This document shows, in pieces, positions 7,153-14,287 of a stretch of 23,272 nt of DNA. The DNA is from an uncultured Verrucomicrobiota bacterium (GTDB taxonomy: Bacteria; Verrucomicrobiota; Kiritimatiellia; RFP12; UBA1067). The notes under the pieces were generated by a model. The model made no database searches. It was not told the origin of the DNA and was given only the letters and a program-made list of their open reading frames with translations. Each line of letters opens with the position of its first letter. Position 1 is the stretch's first letter. Location: contig CALZAJ010000006.1 in assembly GCA_945613785.1 (NCBI GenBank), forward strand, positions 1-23,272. Reading direction: 5' to 3'. A program made the translations under genes and the position numbers.

Positions 7153-8022
7153 TCAACCAGCGGCCTGAGCCGCCGTCAGCGCCGGCAACAACGGACCCGT
7201 CAGCCAGCCCAGCAGCGTCCCGACGAGATAGACGGTCACCAGAATCGCCAGATTCTCCTTGAGACTGCGGTTCGTGCGGAACAGCACGAGCAATCCAAGG
7301 CCCGAGCCCGTAAACGAGCTGGCCATCAACGCACCCGCGCTCATCGCCCCGCTCAGGTAGAGCTTCGCACTCGCCACCGAGACGGCGCAATTCGGGACCA
7401 GCCCGACCAGGCCCGCCACGGCTTCGCCGATCAACGGACGGTTCAGGCGCAGCGAATCAAGCGCATCCTCGCCAAAATAGTGCATCGCCAACTCGATCGC
7501 TCCCGAAAAGACGAAGATGAAGAGGAAGATCTCCGCCGTATGGATCAGCGCCGGCACGACGATTCCCTTGTGGTGTTCACAACGGCAATGGCTGTGCTCG
7601 CACAGGTCATGGACATGAACCTCGCGGCGGAGATGGCGCAGAAAGACTAGAATGCCGGTGGCTGTGAAGCCGACGCCAATCGCGCACGCAATCTTGATCC
7701 CAACAATGCGGCAAACCAGCGACCAGGACGCCTCAGGAACCGAGACCAACACGGGGATGAGCTCGTCCGAGGTCGAAAGGAACACCGCGAGCAATGTCCC
7801 CACCGTCACCACACCACCGGCGTAGAATGACGCCGCCGCCGCCGAAACACCACACTGCGGGATCGCACCCGCCAGTCCGCCGGCCAACGGCCCCACCGAC
7901 TTCGCCCGCTCCAGAAACTCTCCCAGCTTGCTGCCAGCATGGGCCTCAACCGCCTCTAGGACCAGATAGGTCGCAAACAAAAACGGCAGCAACGTCAACG
8001 TCTCTTTGATGAATTCCAACAT
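7153..8022 (-). CDS. ArsP_2-type putative 10-TM heavy-metal exporter
   Basis: 289 aa, almost wholly membrane embedded. It consists of two similar halves: GLAGAIPQCGVS (about 49-60) and GLVGLVPNCAVS (about 204-215). Each is followed by a related stretch (SFYAGGVVTVG against KLYLSGAMSAG), the internal repeat typical of the ArsP_2 'putative heavy-metal exporter' family. Between the halves, a cytoplasmic or periplasmic loop at about 136-151 is packed with His and Cys (HVHDLCEHSHCRCEHH), a plausible metal-binding site. The substrate cannot be named from sequence; members have been annotated as arsenic or manganese transporters. The start at 8022 lies 11 nt after a TGCTATAAT element and inside the 3' end of the preceding gene (28-nt overlap). 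No metal-responsive regulator gene is next to it. Confidence 0.85.
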   Translation of the reverse strand: MLEFIKETLTLLPFLFATYLVLEAVEAHAGSKLGEFLERAKSVGPLAGGLAGAIPQCGVSAAAASFYAGGVVTVGTLLAVFLSTSDELIPVLVSVPEASWSLVCRIVGIKIACAIGVGFTATGILVFLRHLRREVHVHDLCEHSHCRCEHHKGIVVPALIHTAEIFLFIFVFSGAIELAMHYFGEDALDSLRLNRPLIGEAVAGLVGLVPNCAVSVASAKLYLSGAMSAGALMASSFTGSGLGLLVLFRTNRSLKENLAILVTVYLVGTLLGWLTGPLLPALTAAQAAG

Positions 8023-9566
8023 AATTGCTGCGTATTATAGCAAAACGCGGACATCTGAGCCTCAAACCATCCCTGCCCACGCAGAGGAGCTGAGAAGCAG
8101 AGTCCCAGACAAAGCCAGACGAAACGCGGCACCAGCGTTCCAATTAGCCAATCCACATGCGGCGCCGTATTGAAGCCCAAAAGCACAAGTCCTAACACGA
8201 ACGCCGCCCCAAGAGCGACACCTCGCAGCACGGAACGGGCGTGCGGACGACATCGAACAGCGTGCATGAGCACAAACAGTCCAGCGCCACCCAACTCCCA
8301 GAAACGAAGACATGACACTTGGACCGCCGCCCGCCCCGCTGCGGCCATCCGCGAAACATCCGGGAGGGACTGAAAATCATAATCGCAAAGACCCGCCCCC
8401 CAACAGCGGACCAACACCTGCCAAACAACCCCAGGCAACAAGACGGCGAAAAGGTCCCGTCCATCCGTCTCGCCCGCTCCTCGGGAGATCCGTTCCGCGA
8501 GCCACAGGGCTGCCGCCAACATCAGTCCTTCATGACGAAATAGACCCGCACAGCCCACAAGAAGCCAGCCAGACGAACCACTAACGCTCCGCACACGACG
8601 AATTCCCGCTGCCAGACAGAGCAACGCAAAGGGCTCTGCATAGAATCCCGAAGTCAGCTTCTGGGCGATCGGACAAAGAACGAAGGACGCGGCCACGAAC
8701 AAACGCCGCAACAAACAATGCCCGTCCGTCAACAGGAGAAAGAGCAGCGTCATCGCCCACGGGGACAACAACTGAACCAGCCAATCTCCACACCCACCCG
8801 CCAGCACGAACACCAACCAGGCAAGACACGTCAGCCCGGGCGGATAGGACGGCTGATAGACCGCATACGACGGACCTGTCCAGTAATCCGACGGACACCC
8901 ACCCGCCGACAGCAGAAGCTTCGCCTTGCCCGCTTGAACACCGAGTCCGTTCGGCGGCAGGAGCCCATGGGACAACACGCACACCGACAGGAGAATAAAG
9001 ATGGCCCCTGCCAGCCAAAGACGTCCCCGCCCAACCAGCCGCACACCCGACAGCCGACAGACCATCCATCCGAACAGCACCATCACGACGAGGACCGACA
9101 GACCCTCGCGCACGCGTCCCGTACGCTCAACCGAAACCGGACTCGACAGGGTGCCGCCGACGGACCAGACCGTCGCCAACTCGTTGGCAAAGCCAGGACG
9201 AAGTCCCAGCTCACGAAGCGCGGTCTGCACGGATTGTCCGACATTTGAACTAACCAACACGACCGGCGGACTCGTATCCATCCGCCCGAGTTCGACCGAT
9301 TCAACCGCCCGCGGAGCAATCTCCCAGTTGACGGCGATCGCCAGCGAACGCTCGACCGGTGTCAGGCAACCGGCGTCCTTACAGAGAAGCCCCACCCGCC
9401 CCGAAGGGACACATCGCGCCGCTTCACGAAAACAGCGATCGAGCTCCATCTCCGAACCATACCGCAACCGGTCGACGAACGAACGCCCGGCCTGGACCAA
9501 ACAGACAGCCAGAATCGCGACAGCCGTCCAACGGACAACCCCGCAGAAGCTCTTGCGAAACGTCAT
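7995..9566 (-). CDS. GT-C-like multi-pass membrane protein, putative glycosyltransferase
   Basis: 523 aa from the ATG at 9566, which overlaps the stop of the esterase gene by 4 nt (ATGA). One N-terminal membrane segment precedes a soluble region of about 130 residues, then ten or so hydrophobic segments. Motifs resembling lipid-linked-sugar glycosyltransferases of the GT-C fold are visible: YQPSYPPGL in the first large loop after the membrane region begins, then SGFYAEP and RHEGLMLA. A clear catalytic Asp motif of a named family was not found, so the sugar and acceptor are unknown. Codon use looks relaxed, with many GGG and TGT codons, compared with the neighbours. The last residues overlap the start and promoter of the exporter gene, so the tail (about SAFCYNTQQLCWNSSKRR) may be non-essential read-through. 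It is cotranscribed with the secreted esterase. Confidence 0.7.
   Translation of the reverse strand: MTFRKSFCGVVRWTAVAILAVCLVQAGRSFVDRLRYGSEMELDRCFREAARCVPSGRVGLLCKDAGCLTPVERSLAIAVNWEIAPRAVESVELGRMDTSPPVVLVSSNVGQSVQTALRELGLRPGFANELATVWSVGGTLSSPVSVERTGRVREGLSVLVVMVLFGWMVCRLSGVRLVGRGRLWLAGAIFILLSVCVLSHGLLPPNGLGVQAGKAKLLLSAGGCPSDYWTGPSYAVYQPSYPPGLTCLAWLVFVLAGGCGDWLVQLLSPWAMTLLFLLLTDGHCLLRRLFVAASFVLCPIAQKLTSGFYAEPFALLCLAAGIRRVRSVSGSSGWLLVGCAGLFRHEGLMLAAALWLAERISRGAGETDGRDLFAVLLPGVVWQVLVRCWGAGLCDYDFQSLPDVSRMAAAGRAAVQVSCLRFWELGGAGLFVLMHAVRCRPHARSVLRGVALGAAFVLGLVLLGFNTAPHVDWLIGTLVPRFVWLCLGLCFSAPLRGQGWFEAQMSAFCYNTQQLCWNSSKRR
8034..8042 (-). promoter_or_regulatory. Extended -10 promoter (TGCTATAAT) of the metal exporter gene
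   Basis: TGC-TATAAT on the minus strand, 11 nt before the ATG at 8022. It lies inside the coding sequence of the GT-C-like gene. No -35 hexamer at 16-18 nt; TTGAGG occurs at about 20 nt spacing. No Shine-Dalgarno sequence lies between the hexamer and the ATG. Confidence 0.5.
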
Positions 9567-10855
9567 CGACTGGCGACCGTCACCGTACAACGACGCAGGA
9601 CAAACGGCGCCTTGGCATCTTCAGCGGAACGGACACGCAGGTGCGTGAACTTCTCCTTGCGGACAAAGCTGCAGTTGCCATCGCGATTCGAGAACGTACC
9701 GGCACGCGTCCAGCTCCGTCCGTTGGCGGACACCTCGACATAGGCGTGCTTTAAGCGTCCGTTGCCCTCGCGATCACCCGAGAACACCTCGACCTTCCCC
9801 ACCACCGGCGCGGGAAACTCCGCCATCCACCAGTCCTTCTTCGTGAACGCATGCTCCGGACGATAGCTCGTGTCATCCAATCCGTCCGCCGCACGTTCGG
9901 GTCCGCACGACGCATCACGCCCACGGACGCTGGCCGTGCATTTCACGGACGAAAGATCGATCTGCCGCTGACCCGATCCCGAGCCGACCTTCATGCCCGG
10001 AACCGGTTTGCCGTCGGACGTCTTGGAGAACATCCAATGCCAGACCTCAGGCTCCTTCCAAGCCGTCGTCCACGCATCGTGTCCGCCCGTCGGATACGAT
10101 CCGATGCGAAAGTCCCCGCCTGCCGCATTCGTCTTGTCCCGATAGGCCTCGAGGCCCTTCGTCGACATCCCCGATCGGGCATAATCGCCTTCGTTATAGA
10201 AATGCCAGCAGTTGCACGGACGCTTCGCGTTGAAGTAATCCTCCAAAGGTGGCAAGGACGCAATCGGCATCCCCGCAGCGAATTCCCCGGGGTAATGCTG
10301 CAACAGCGCATAGACTCCCGCGCCACCATAGGAAAAACCCGTGAGATAGACTCGCGTCTTGTCGACCTGCGCCGAGTTGCGACGCACCATCTCGAAGATG
10401 AGATCGTGCATCAGACGCTGCAACTTGTTCGGACTCCCTGGGAGTCCGCCGCTCAGCGTCATCGCCGTCGCCGGCGGACTGATCGCCAGCAGATGGCACG
10501 GCGTCCGCTTCTGGAAGGCCTCCGAGGTGACAAGATCGAAAATCGCTCGCTGACCGAACTGGTTAATCAAATCGCCCTTCTCGCCGTTGCCGGGCAAATA
10601 GACGAGTAGCGGCATCTTGCGTCCGCCGCGCTTTTTCGGCGCAAAAGACAACGCCTGCACCGTGTTCGTTCCATCTGTATAGCGATACGCACTCAATCTG
10701 TAAGGCGCCATCGCCTCGGCCAGGGCGCCCTTCGCCTCCACCGTCGAAAGCTTTCCGCAAAACGACGCCTTCTTCACCGCGGGCGCTGCAAACGCCAGCT
10801 GCACGACACAACAGGCGATGGCCAGCGCCTGGACTTTCAATCCGATTCTCTTCAT
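9563..10855 (-). CDS. Secreted alpha/beta-hydrolase esterase with C-terminal F5/8C-like domain
   Basis: 430 aa from the ATG at 10855, preceded by GGAGG and a TGGTATAAT promoter. A signal peptide (about 1-23, cleavage near AFA) indicates export. The hydrolase domain (about 55-280) shows PLLVYLPGNGEKG near the oxyanion region, the nucleophile elbow GFSYGGAG with S175, a likely acid in NEGD (D224) and the catalytic His in GGHDAW (H259). This resembles the CE1-like/PHB-depolymerase group of esterases that remove acyl groups from polysaccharides. The C-terminal 120 residues (about 305-428) look like a discoidin (F5/8C, CBM32-type) domain: a WxxxEF strand, KVEVFSGD, VEVSANGRSW and FTHLRVR. So a carbohydrate-bound ester substrate is likely, but which one is unknown. 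The stop overlaps the start of the membrane gene by 4 nt. Confidence 0.85.
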   Translation of the reverse strand: MKRIGLKVQALAIACCVVQLAFAAPAVKKASFCGKLSTVEAKGALAEAMAPYRLSAYRYTDGTNTVQALSFAPKKRGGRKMPLLVYLPGNGEKGDLINQFGQRAIFDLVTSEAFQKRTPCHLLAISPPATAMTLSGGLPGSPNKLQRLMHDLIFEMVRRNSAQVDKTRVYLTGFSYGGAGVYALLQHYPGEFAAGMPIASLPPLEDYFNAKRPCNCWHFYNEGDYARSGMSTKGLEAYRDKTNAAGGDFRIGSYPTGGHDAWTTAWKEPEVWHWMFSKTSDGKPVPGMKVGSGSGQRQIDLSSVKCTASVRGRDASCGPERAADGLDDTSYRPEHAFTKKDWWMAEFPAPVVGKVEVFSGDREGNGRLKHAYVEVSANGRSWTRAGTFSNRDGNCSFVRKEKFTHLRVRSAEDAKAPFVLRRCTVTVASR

Positions 10856-10883
10856 TGATCTGCCTACCTCCGAATGGCTGCGC

Positions 10884-10892
10884 ATTATACCA
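10884..10892 (-). promoter_or_regulatory. Extended -10 promoter (TGGTATAAT) of the esterase operon
   Basis: TGG-TATAAT on the minus strand, ending 28 nt before the ATG at 10855. A GGAGG ribosome binding site lies between hexamer and ATG, so this transcript has a normal leader. No -35 match at normal spacing. It lies downstream of the terminator at 10938-10973, so it starts a separate transcript. Confidence 0.65.
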
Positions 10893-10937
10893 CACGGAAC
10901 GGTGCTGCAGATCAGTGGTCTAGACCACTTTTTTTCT

Positions 10938-10973
10938 AAAAAAGGTCGCGCGGCATCCCCTGCCGCGCGACCT
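10938..10973 (-). terminator. Rho-independent terminator after the CsgG-like gene
   Basis: A perfect 13-bp inverted repeat (10961-10973 and 10943-10955) with a 5-nt loop is followed on the minus strand by a run of six T (10943 down to 10938). It stands 20 nt after the stop codon of the CsgG-like gene and ends its single-gene transcript. Confidence 0.95.
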
Positions 10974-10992
10974 CGCCTTCCTCTCCAGAACC

Positions 10993-11892
10993 TTACTTGG
11001 CCGGATGGACGCCCATGCCCTTCTCAGCGCCTTCGAGCGGCGTCGTGTAGGCAACCTTCTCCTTGACCTCCGTCACGGTCACCGTGCCGAGCTTGGTCAT
11101 GTCGCTGTCAATCACCTCGCCCGTGTCCTCATCGACGATCTCCTCGATCTTGCCGATGTCGAACTTCATGCCGACGGCCACGCCCTCGCGCGTGCCGCGA
11201 TTGATGACGAGCTTGTCGGCCTTGGCGAGCGCGACCGAACCCTCCCACGGAATGCTGTCGAGCTGAGCGATGAGGAACTCAAGCGCCTGGTTGCAGGCAT
11301 CCGTCGCGGCGAGGCCCATGTTGTCCTTCTCAAAACCACCGACGTTGCCGGTCAGACCACCGAGGGCGTTGCCGTGATAACCGAGACGAAGACCCTTCTT
11401 GCCGCTCTTGCCGACCACGCTCTTCGAGGCCTTGACCTGACCCGTCGCGGAATCGACGAGATAAATCGTGATGTTGATCTCGGCCGAACCGCCGTTAGCA
11501 CCGATCGTGATGCCCTTGAAGCCGAAGCCGCCGCCTGCGCCCTTGGTCTCCTGCACGTGCGTGATCGCACCCTTCACGAGCAGCTGGGCCGGCGTCATGC
11601 GACCAATCTTCGGCGCCTTCTTGCCGCCCGCCGCACGGCCCGAGGCCGCAAAGTCCTGTTCGGCAATCGCCGCACCGCGCATATCGGCTTCCCCAAGGAC
11701 GATGAACTTGCCGCTCTGCACGAGCTGGTCCGTGAAGACCGTGCCCCAGGCGTCGCCAAGATTCCAACGACCTGTCCAATTTGCCTTGTTCTCAAACTTA
11801 TTGACCATAACCGAATAACGGAGGTTGCCCGCCTCGGCAAACACAAGACCCGTCGTCAGCGCGACCAGACCAAACAATGCGATTTTCTTCAT
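10993..11892 (-). CDS. Secreted CsgG-family protein without a lipobox
   Basis: 299 aa from the ATG at 11892, preceded by AAAGGA and a TGCTATAAT promoter. The signal peptide (about 1-19, LVFA then EA) has no cysteine for lipid attachment, whereas CsgG itself is a lipoprotein. The mature part has the CsgG-like layout: an early strand (RYSVMVNKFENK), then FTDQLVQSGKFIVLGEADM, a Gly-rich stretch before ITIGANGGSAEINITIYLVDSATGQV, and a helical ACNQALEFLIAQL. The C-terminal part (about 225-290) is a small beta-domain resembling the C-terminal domain of FlgT (LVINRGTREGVAVGMKFDIG). CsgG proteins form outer-membrane secretion channels in curli systems, but many distant relatives are of unknown role. 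No curli genes lie nearby. The gene forms its own transcript, bounded by promoter and terminator. Confidence 0.8.
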   Translation of the reverse strand: MKKIALFGLVALTTGLVFAEAGNLRYSVMVNKFENKANWTGRWNLGDAWGTVFTDQLVQSGKFIVLGEADMRGAAIAEQDFAASGRAAGGKKAPKIGRMTPAQLLVKGAITHVQETKGAGGGFGFKGITIGANGGSAEINITIYLVDSATGQVKASKSVVGKSGKKGLRLGYHGNALGGLTGNVGGFEKDNMGLAATDACNQALEFLIAQLDSIPWEGSVALAKADKLVINRGTREGVAVGMKFDIGKIEEIVDEDTGEVIDSDMTKLGTVTVTEVKEKVAYTTPLEGAEKGMGVHPAK

Positions 11893-11919
11893 AGGATCCT
11901 TTCATTAAGAGTGTGCCTT

Positions 11920-11928
11920 ATTATAGCA
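11920..11928 (-). promoter_or_regulatory. Extended -10 promoter (TGCTATAAT) of the CsgG-like gene
   Basis: TGC-TATAAT on the minus strand, ending 27 nt before the ATG at 11892, with AAAGGA between it and the ATG. No -35 match at normal spacing. The 100-nt gap between this gene and the ClpB stop shows no convincing terminator for clpB. Confidence 0.65.
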
Positions 11929-11991
11929 TATCCCTACGGAAGATGATTAACCCATTACCCAGCCCTTCTTCCCGAGTTTGCCAAATCTCAG

Positions 11992-14070
11992 TTAACGTAT
12001 TGTTAAGGTCTGACCGTCCTCAGAGGTGGCCGTCACCTTGGCTCCCGGCGGATACTTGACCGCAATGATCGCCTTGGCAATCGGATTCTCCAAGTCGCGC
12101 TGGATCGCACGCTTGACGGGACGGGCGCCAAAGGCCGGATCATAGCCGTCCTTGACCAGCACCGCCAACGCCTTGTCATCGACGTCCAACGTCAGGTTCT
12201 GCTCCGCCAGACGCTTCGCAAAGTCCTTCAGTTGCAGTTTCACGATCTGCCCGATCTGTTCCTCGTTGAGCGAATCGAACTCGAGAATCTCGTCAAGACG
12301 GTTCAGGAACTCCGGACGGAAGATGTTCGCGAGCTCGTCCTTCGGCGCGTTCGACGTCATGATGACGACCGTGTTCTTGAACGAGACCGTCCGACCGTGG
12401 CTGTCGGTGAGGCGTCCGTCGTCCAGCACCTGCAGCAACAGGTTGAAGACGTCGGGATGCGCCTTCTCGATCTCGTCGAGGAGGACGACCGAGAACTGCT
12501 TGCGGCGGACGGCCTCCGTGAGCTGTCCGCCGTCCTCGAAGCCGACATAGCCGGGCGGCGCGCCGACGAGACGCGAGACCGCGAACTTCTCCATGTACTC
12601 CGACATGTCGAGTCGCACCATCGCGTTCTCGTCATCGAAGAGCTCCTGGGCCAGGGCCTTCGCAAGCTCCGTCTTGCCGACACCCGTCGGACCGAGGAAG
12701 AGAAACGCGCCGACCGGACGGTTCCGGTTCTTGATGCCCGCACGCGAACGAAGGACGGCATCAGCGACCGCATCGACCGCCTTGTCCTGTCCAATCACCC
12801 GCTCATGCAAAATCGCGCCCAGACGAATCAGCTTCTCGCGCTCGCCCTCGACCAGCTTGGTGACGGGAATGCCCGACCAGCGCGAGACGACCTCGGCGAT
12901 CTCATCGGACGTGACGATCTCGCTCAACAGCGCGTCGTCGCCACACTTGACGGCGGACTCATGTTCGCGCAGACGCTTCTCAAGCTCCGGGATGTCGCCA
13001 TACTGCAACTTCGCCGCCGCATTGAGATCGCCCGCATCCACTGCGCACTGGTGACGGATCCTCGCCTGCTCGAGATCGGCACGCACCTTGCGCACCTCCT
13101 CGATCGCGGCCTTTTCGCGCTTCCACTGCGCCGTCATCGCGTCCATCTTCTCGCGCAGCCCCGTCAGCTCCGACTGAAGCTCCTCCAGCCGCTTCTTCGA
13201 AGCGTCGTCCTTCTCCTTCTTGAGCGCAATCTCCTCGATCTCGAGACGACGGACGTGCCGCGAGATCTCGTCCAGCTCCTGCGGACACGAATCCATCTCC
13301 GTCCGGATGCGCGCACACGCCTCGTCCAGGAGATCAATCGCCTTGTCCGGCAGGAAGCGGTCCTGAATGTACCGCGAACTGAGCACGACGGCGCTCACCA
13401 GCGCCTCGTCGCGGATGTGAACGTTATGGTACTTCTCGAAACGCTCCTTGATGCCGCGCAGGATCGAAATCGCATCCTCCTCATTCGGCGCATCGACCGT
13501 CACCGGCTGGAAACGACGCTCCAACGCCTTGTCAGCCTCCATGTACTTGCGGTACTCGTCCAGCGTCGTCGCGCCCACGCAGTGCAGTTCGCCACGGGCC
13601 AGCAGCGGCTTGAGCATGTTGCCCGCGTCCGAAGACCCCTCGGTTTTGCCCGCGCCGACAATGGTGTGGATCTCGTCGATAAACAGGATGATCTTGCCGT
13701 CGGACTCCTTGATCTTCTTGAGCACCGCCTTGAGACGCTCCTCGAACTGACCTCGGTACATCGCCCCCGCCATCAGCGCCGTCATGTCGAGCGAAAAGAC
13801 CGTGCGGTCCTTCAGCCCCTCCGGCACGTCGCCGCGGTTGATCCGCTGGGCGAGGCCCTCGACGATCGCCGTCTTGCCCACGCCGGGTTCGCCGATCAGC
13901 ACGGGATTGTTCTTGGTCTTGCGGGAAAGGATGCGGATCACGTCACGAATCTCCGTGTCGCGGCCGATGACCGGATCAAGCTTGCCACTCTTCGCGAGCG
14001 CGGTCAGGTCCGTGCCATACTTCTCCAGGCACTTCTCGTTGTCTTCCGGCGGTTCATAGCTTGCGTTCAT
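11992..14070 (-). CDS. clpB: ClpB-type disaggregase lacking the N-terminal domain
   Basis: 692 aa from the ATG at 14070, which has a strong AAGGAG ribosome binding site. ClpB is an Hsp100 AAA+ ring that, with DnaK, extracts polypeptides from aggregates. The first ATPase domain has Walker A GEPGVGKT (60-67), Walker B ILFIDE (128-133) and the pore loop MYRGQFE. The M-domain coiled coil (about 260-385) is complete, which separates it from ClpA and ClpX. The second ATPase domain has GPTGVGKT (460-467), pore loop GYVG and VVLLDE. The Clp_N domain of about 150 residues is absent and is not encoded upstream. Between the sensor-1 MTSN and FRPEFLNR there are only 9 residues, against 29 in E. coli ClpB. 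Upstream in-frame codons are rejected because they carry no Clp_N sequence. Confidence 0.95.
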   Translation of the reverse strand: MNASYEPPEDNEKCLEKYGTDLTALAKSGKLDPVIGRDTEIRDVIRILSRKTKNNPVLIGEPGVGKTAIVEGLAQRINRGDVPEGLKDRTVFSLDMTALMAGAMYRGQFEERLKAVLKKIKESDGKIILFIDEIHTIVGAGKTEGSSDAGNMLKPLLARGELHCVGATTLDEYRKYMEADKALERRFQPVTVDAPNEEDAISILRGIKERFEKYHNVHIRDEALVSAVVLSSRYIQDRFLPDKAIDLLDEACARIRTEMDSCPQELDEISRHVRRLEIEEIALKKEKDDASKKRLEELQSELTGLREKMDAMTAQWKREKAAIEEVRKVRADLEQARIRHQCAVDAGDLNAAAKLQYGDIPELEKRLREHESAVKCGDDALLSEIVTSDEIAEVVSRWSGIPVTKLVEGEREKLIRLGAILHERVIGQDKAVDAVADAVLRSRAGIKNRNRPVGAFLFLGPTGVGKTELAKALAQELFDDENAMVRLDMSEYMEKFAVSRLVGAPPGYVGFEDGGQLTEAVRRKQFSVVLLDEIEKAHPDVFNLLLQVLDDGRLTDSHGRTVSFKNTVVIMTSNAPKDELANIFRPEFLNRLDEILEFDSLNEEQIGQIVKLQLKDFAKRLAEQNLTLDVDDKALAVLVKDGYDPAFGARPVKRAIQRDLENPIAKAIIAVKYPPGAKVTATSEDGQTLTIR

Positions 14071-14124
14071 ATCATTGCTCCTTCTTTCTACACGCGCACA
14101 ACAGCAAACCCCGTGCCAAGTCCT

Positions 14125-14156
14125 TTTATCCCCCGACCGCTCAGACAGCGCGTCAA
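14125..14156 (-). promoter_or_regulatory. Weak promoter candidate for clpB
   Basis: TTGACG (14156-14151) matches a -35 hexamer at 5 of 6 bases, but the best -10 (GATAAA, 14130-14125) is 20 nt away, too far for a normal promoter. No TGNTATAAT, no CIRCE element and no clear heat-shock sigma-factor site is seen in the 217-nt gap 14071-14287. Otherwise that gap holds only the clpB ribosome binding site. Confidence 0.2.
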
Positions 14157-14287
14157 ATTGTCCCACTCCGTGACAGAATAGGACAGCACGACAACCCCGA
14201 GAGTTCCGCCTATACCGTCACCCTGGAAATCTTCGGCGGCGATTCGCGCACGGCCGGAGACGAAACCGTCCTGGCCGCGCGCGACGA

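Noticed and set aside
7124..7390. N-terminal extension of the YihY-family gene
   Set aside because: It runs through the 3' end of the exporter gene and the TGTTATAAT promoter; the family begins at the MKKF start.
11893..11991. Terminator for clpB in the gap before the CsgG-like gene
   Set aside because: No stem-loop followed by a T run is visible; termination there may be Rho-dependent or absent.
12232..14181. Long plus-strand open frame (649 codons) opposite clpB
   Set aside because: It is a shadow of the highly conserved clpB reading frame in GC-rich DNA; its translation is Arg/Leu/Asp-rich low-complexity sequence with no motif.
14071..14287. CIRCE element or heat-shock sigma site upstream of clpB
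   Set aside because: No TTAGCACTC/GAGTGCTAA inverted repeat and no convincing CTTGAA/CCCCAT pair is present.
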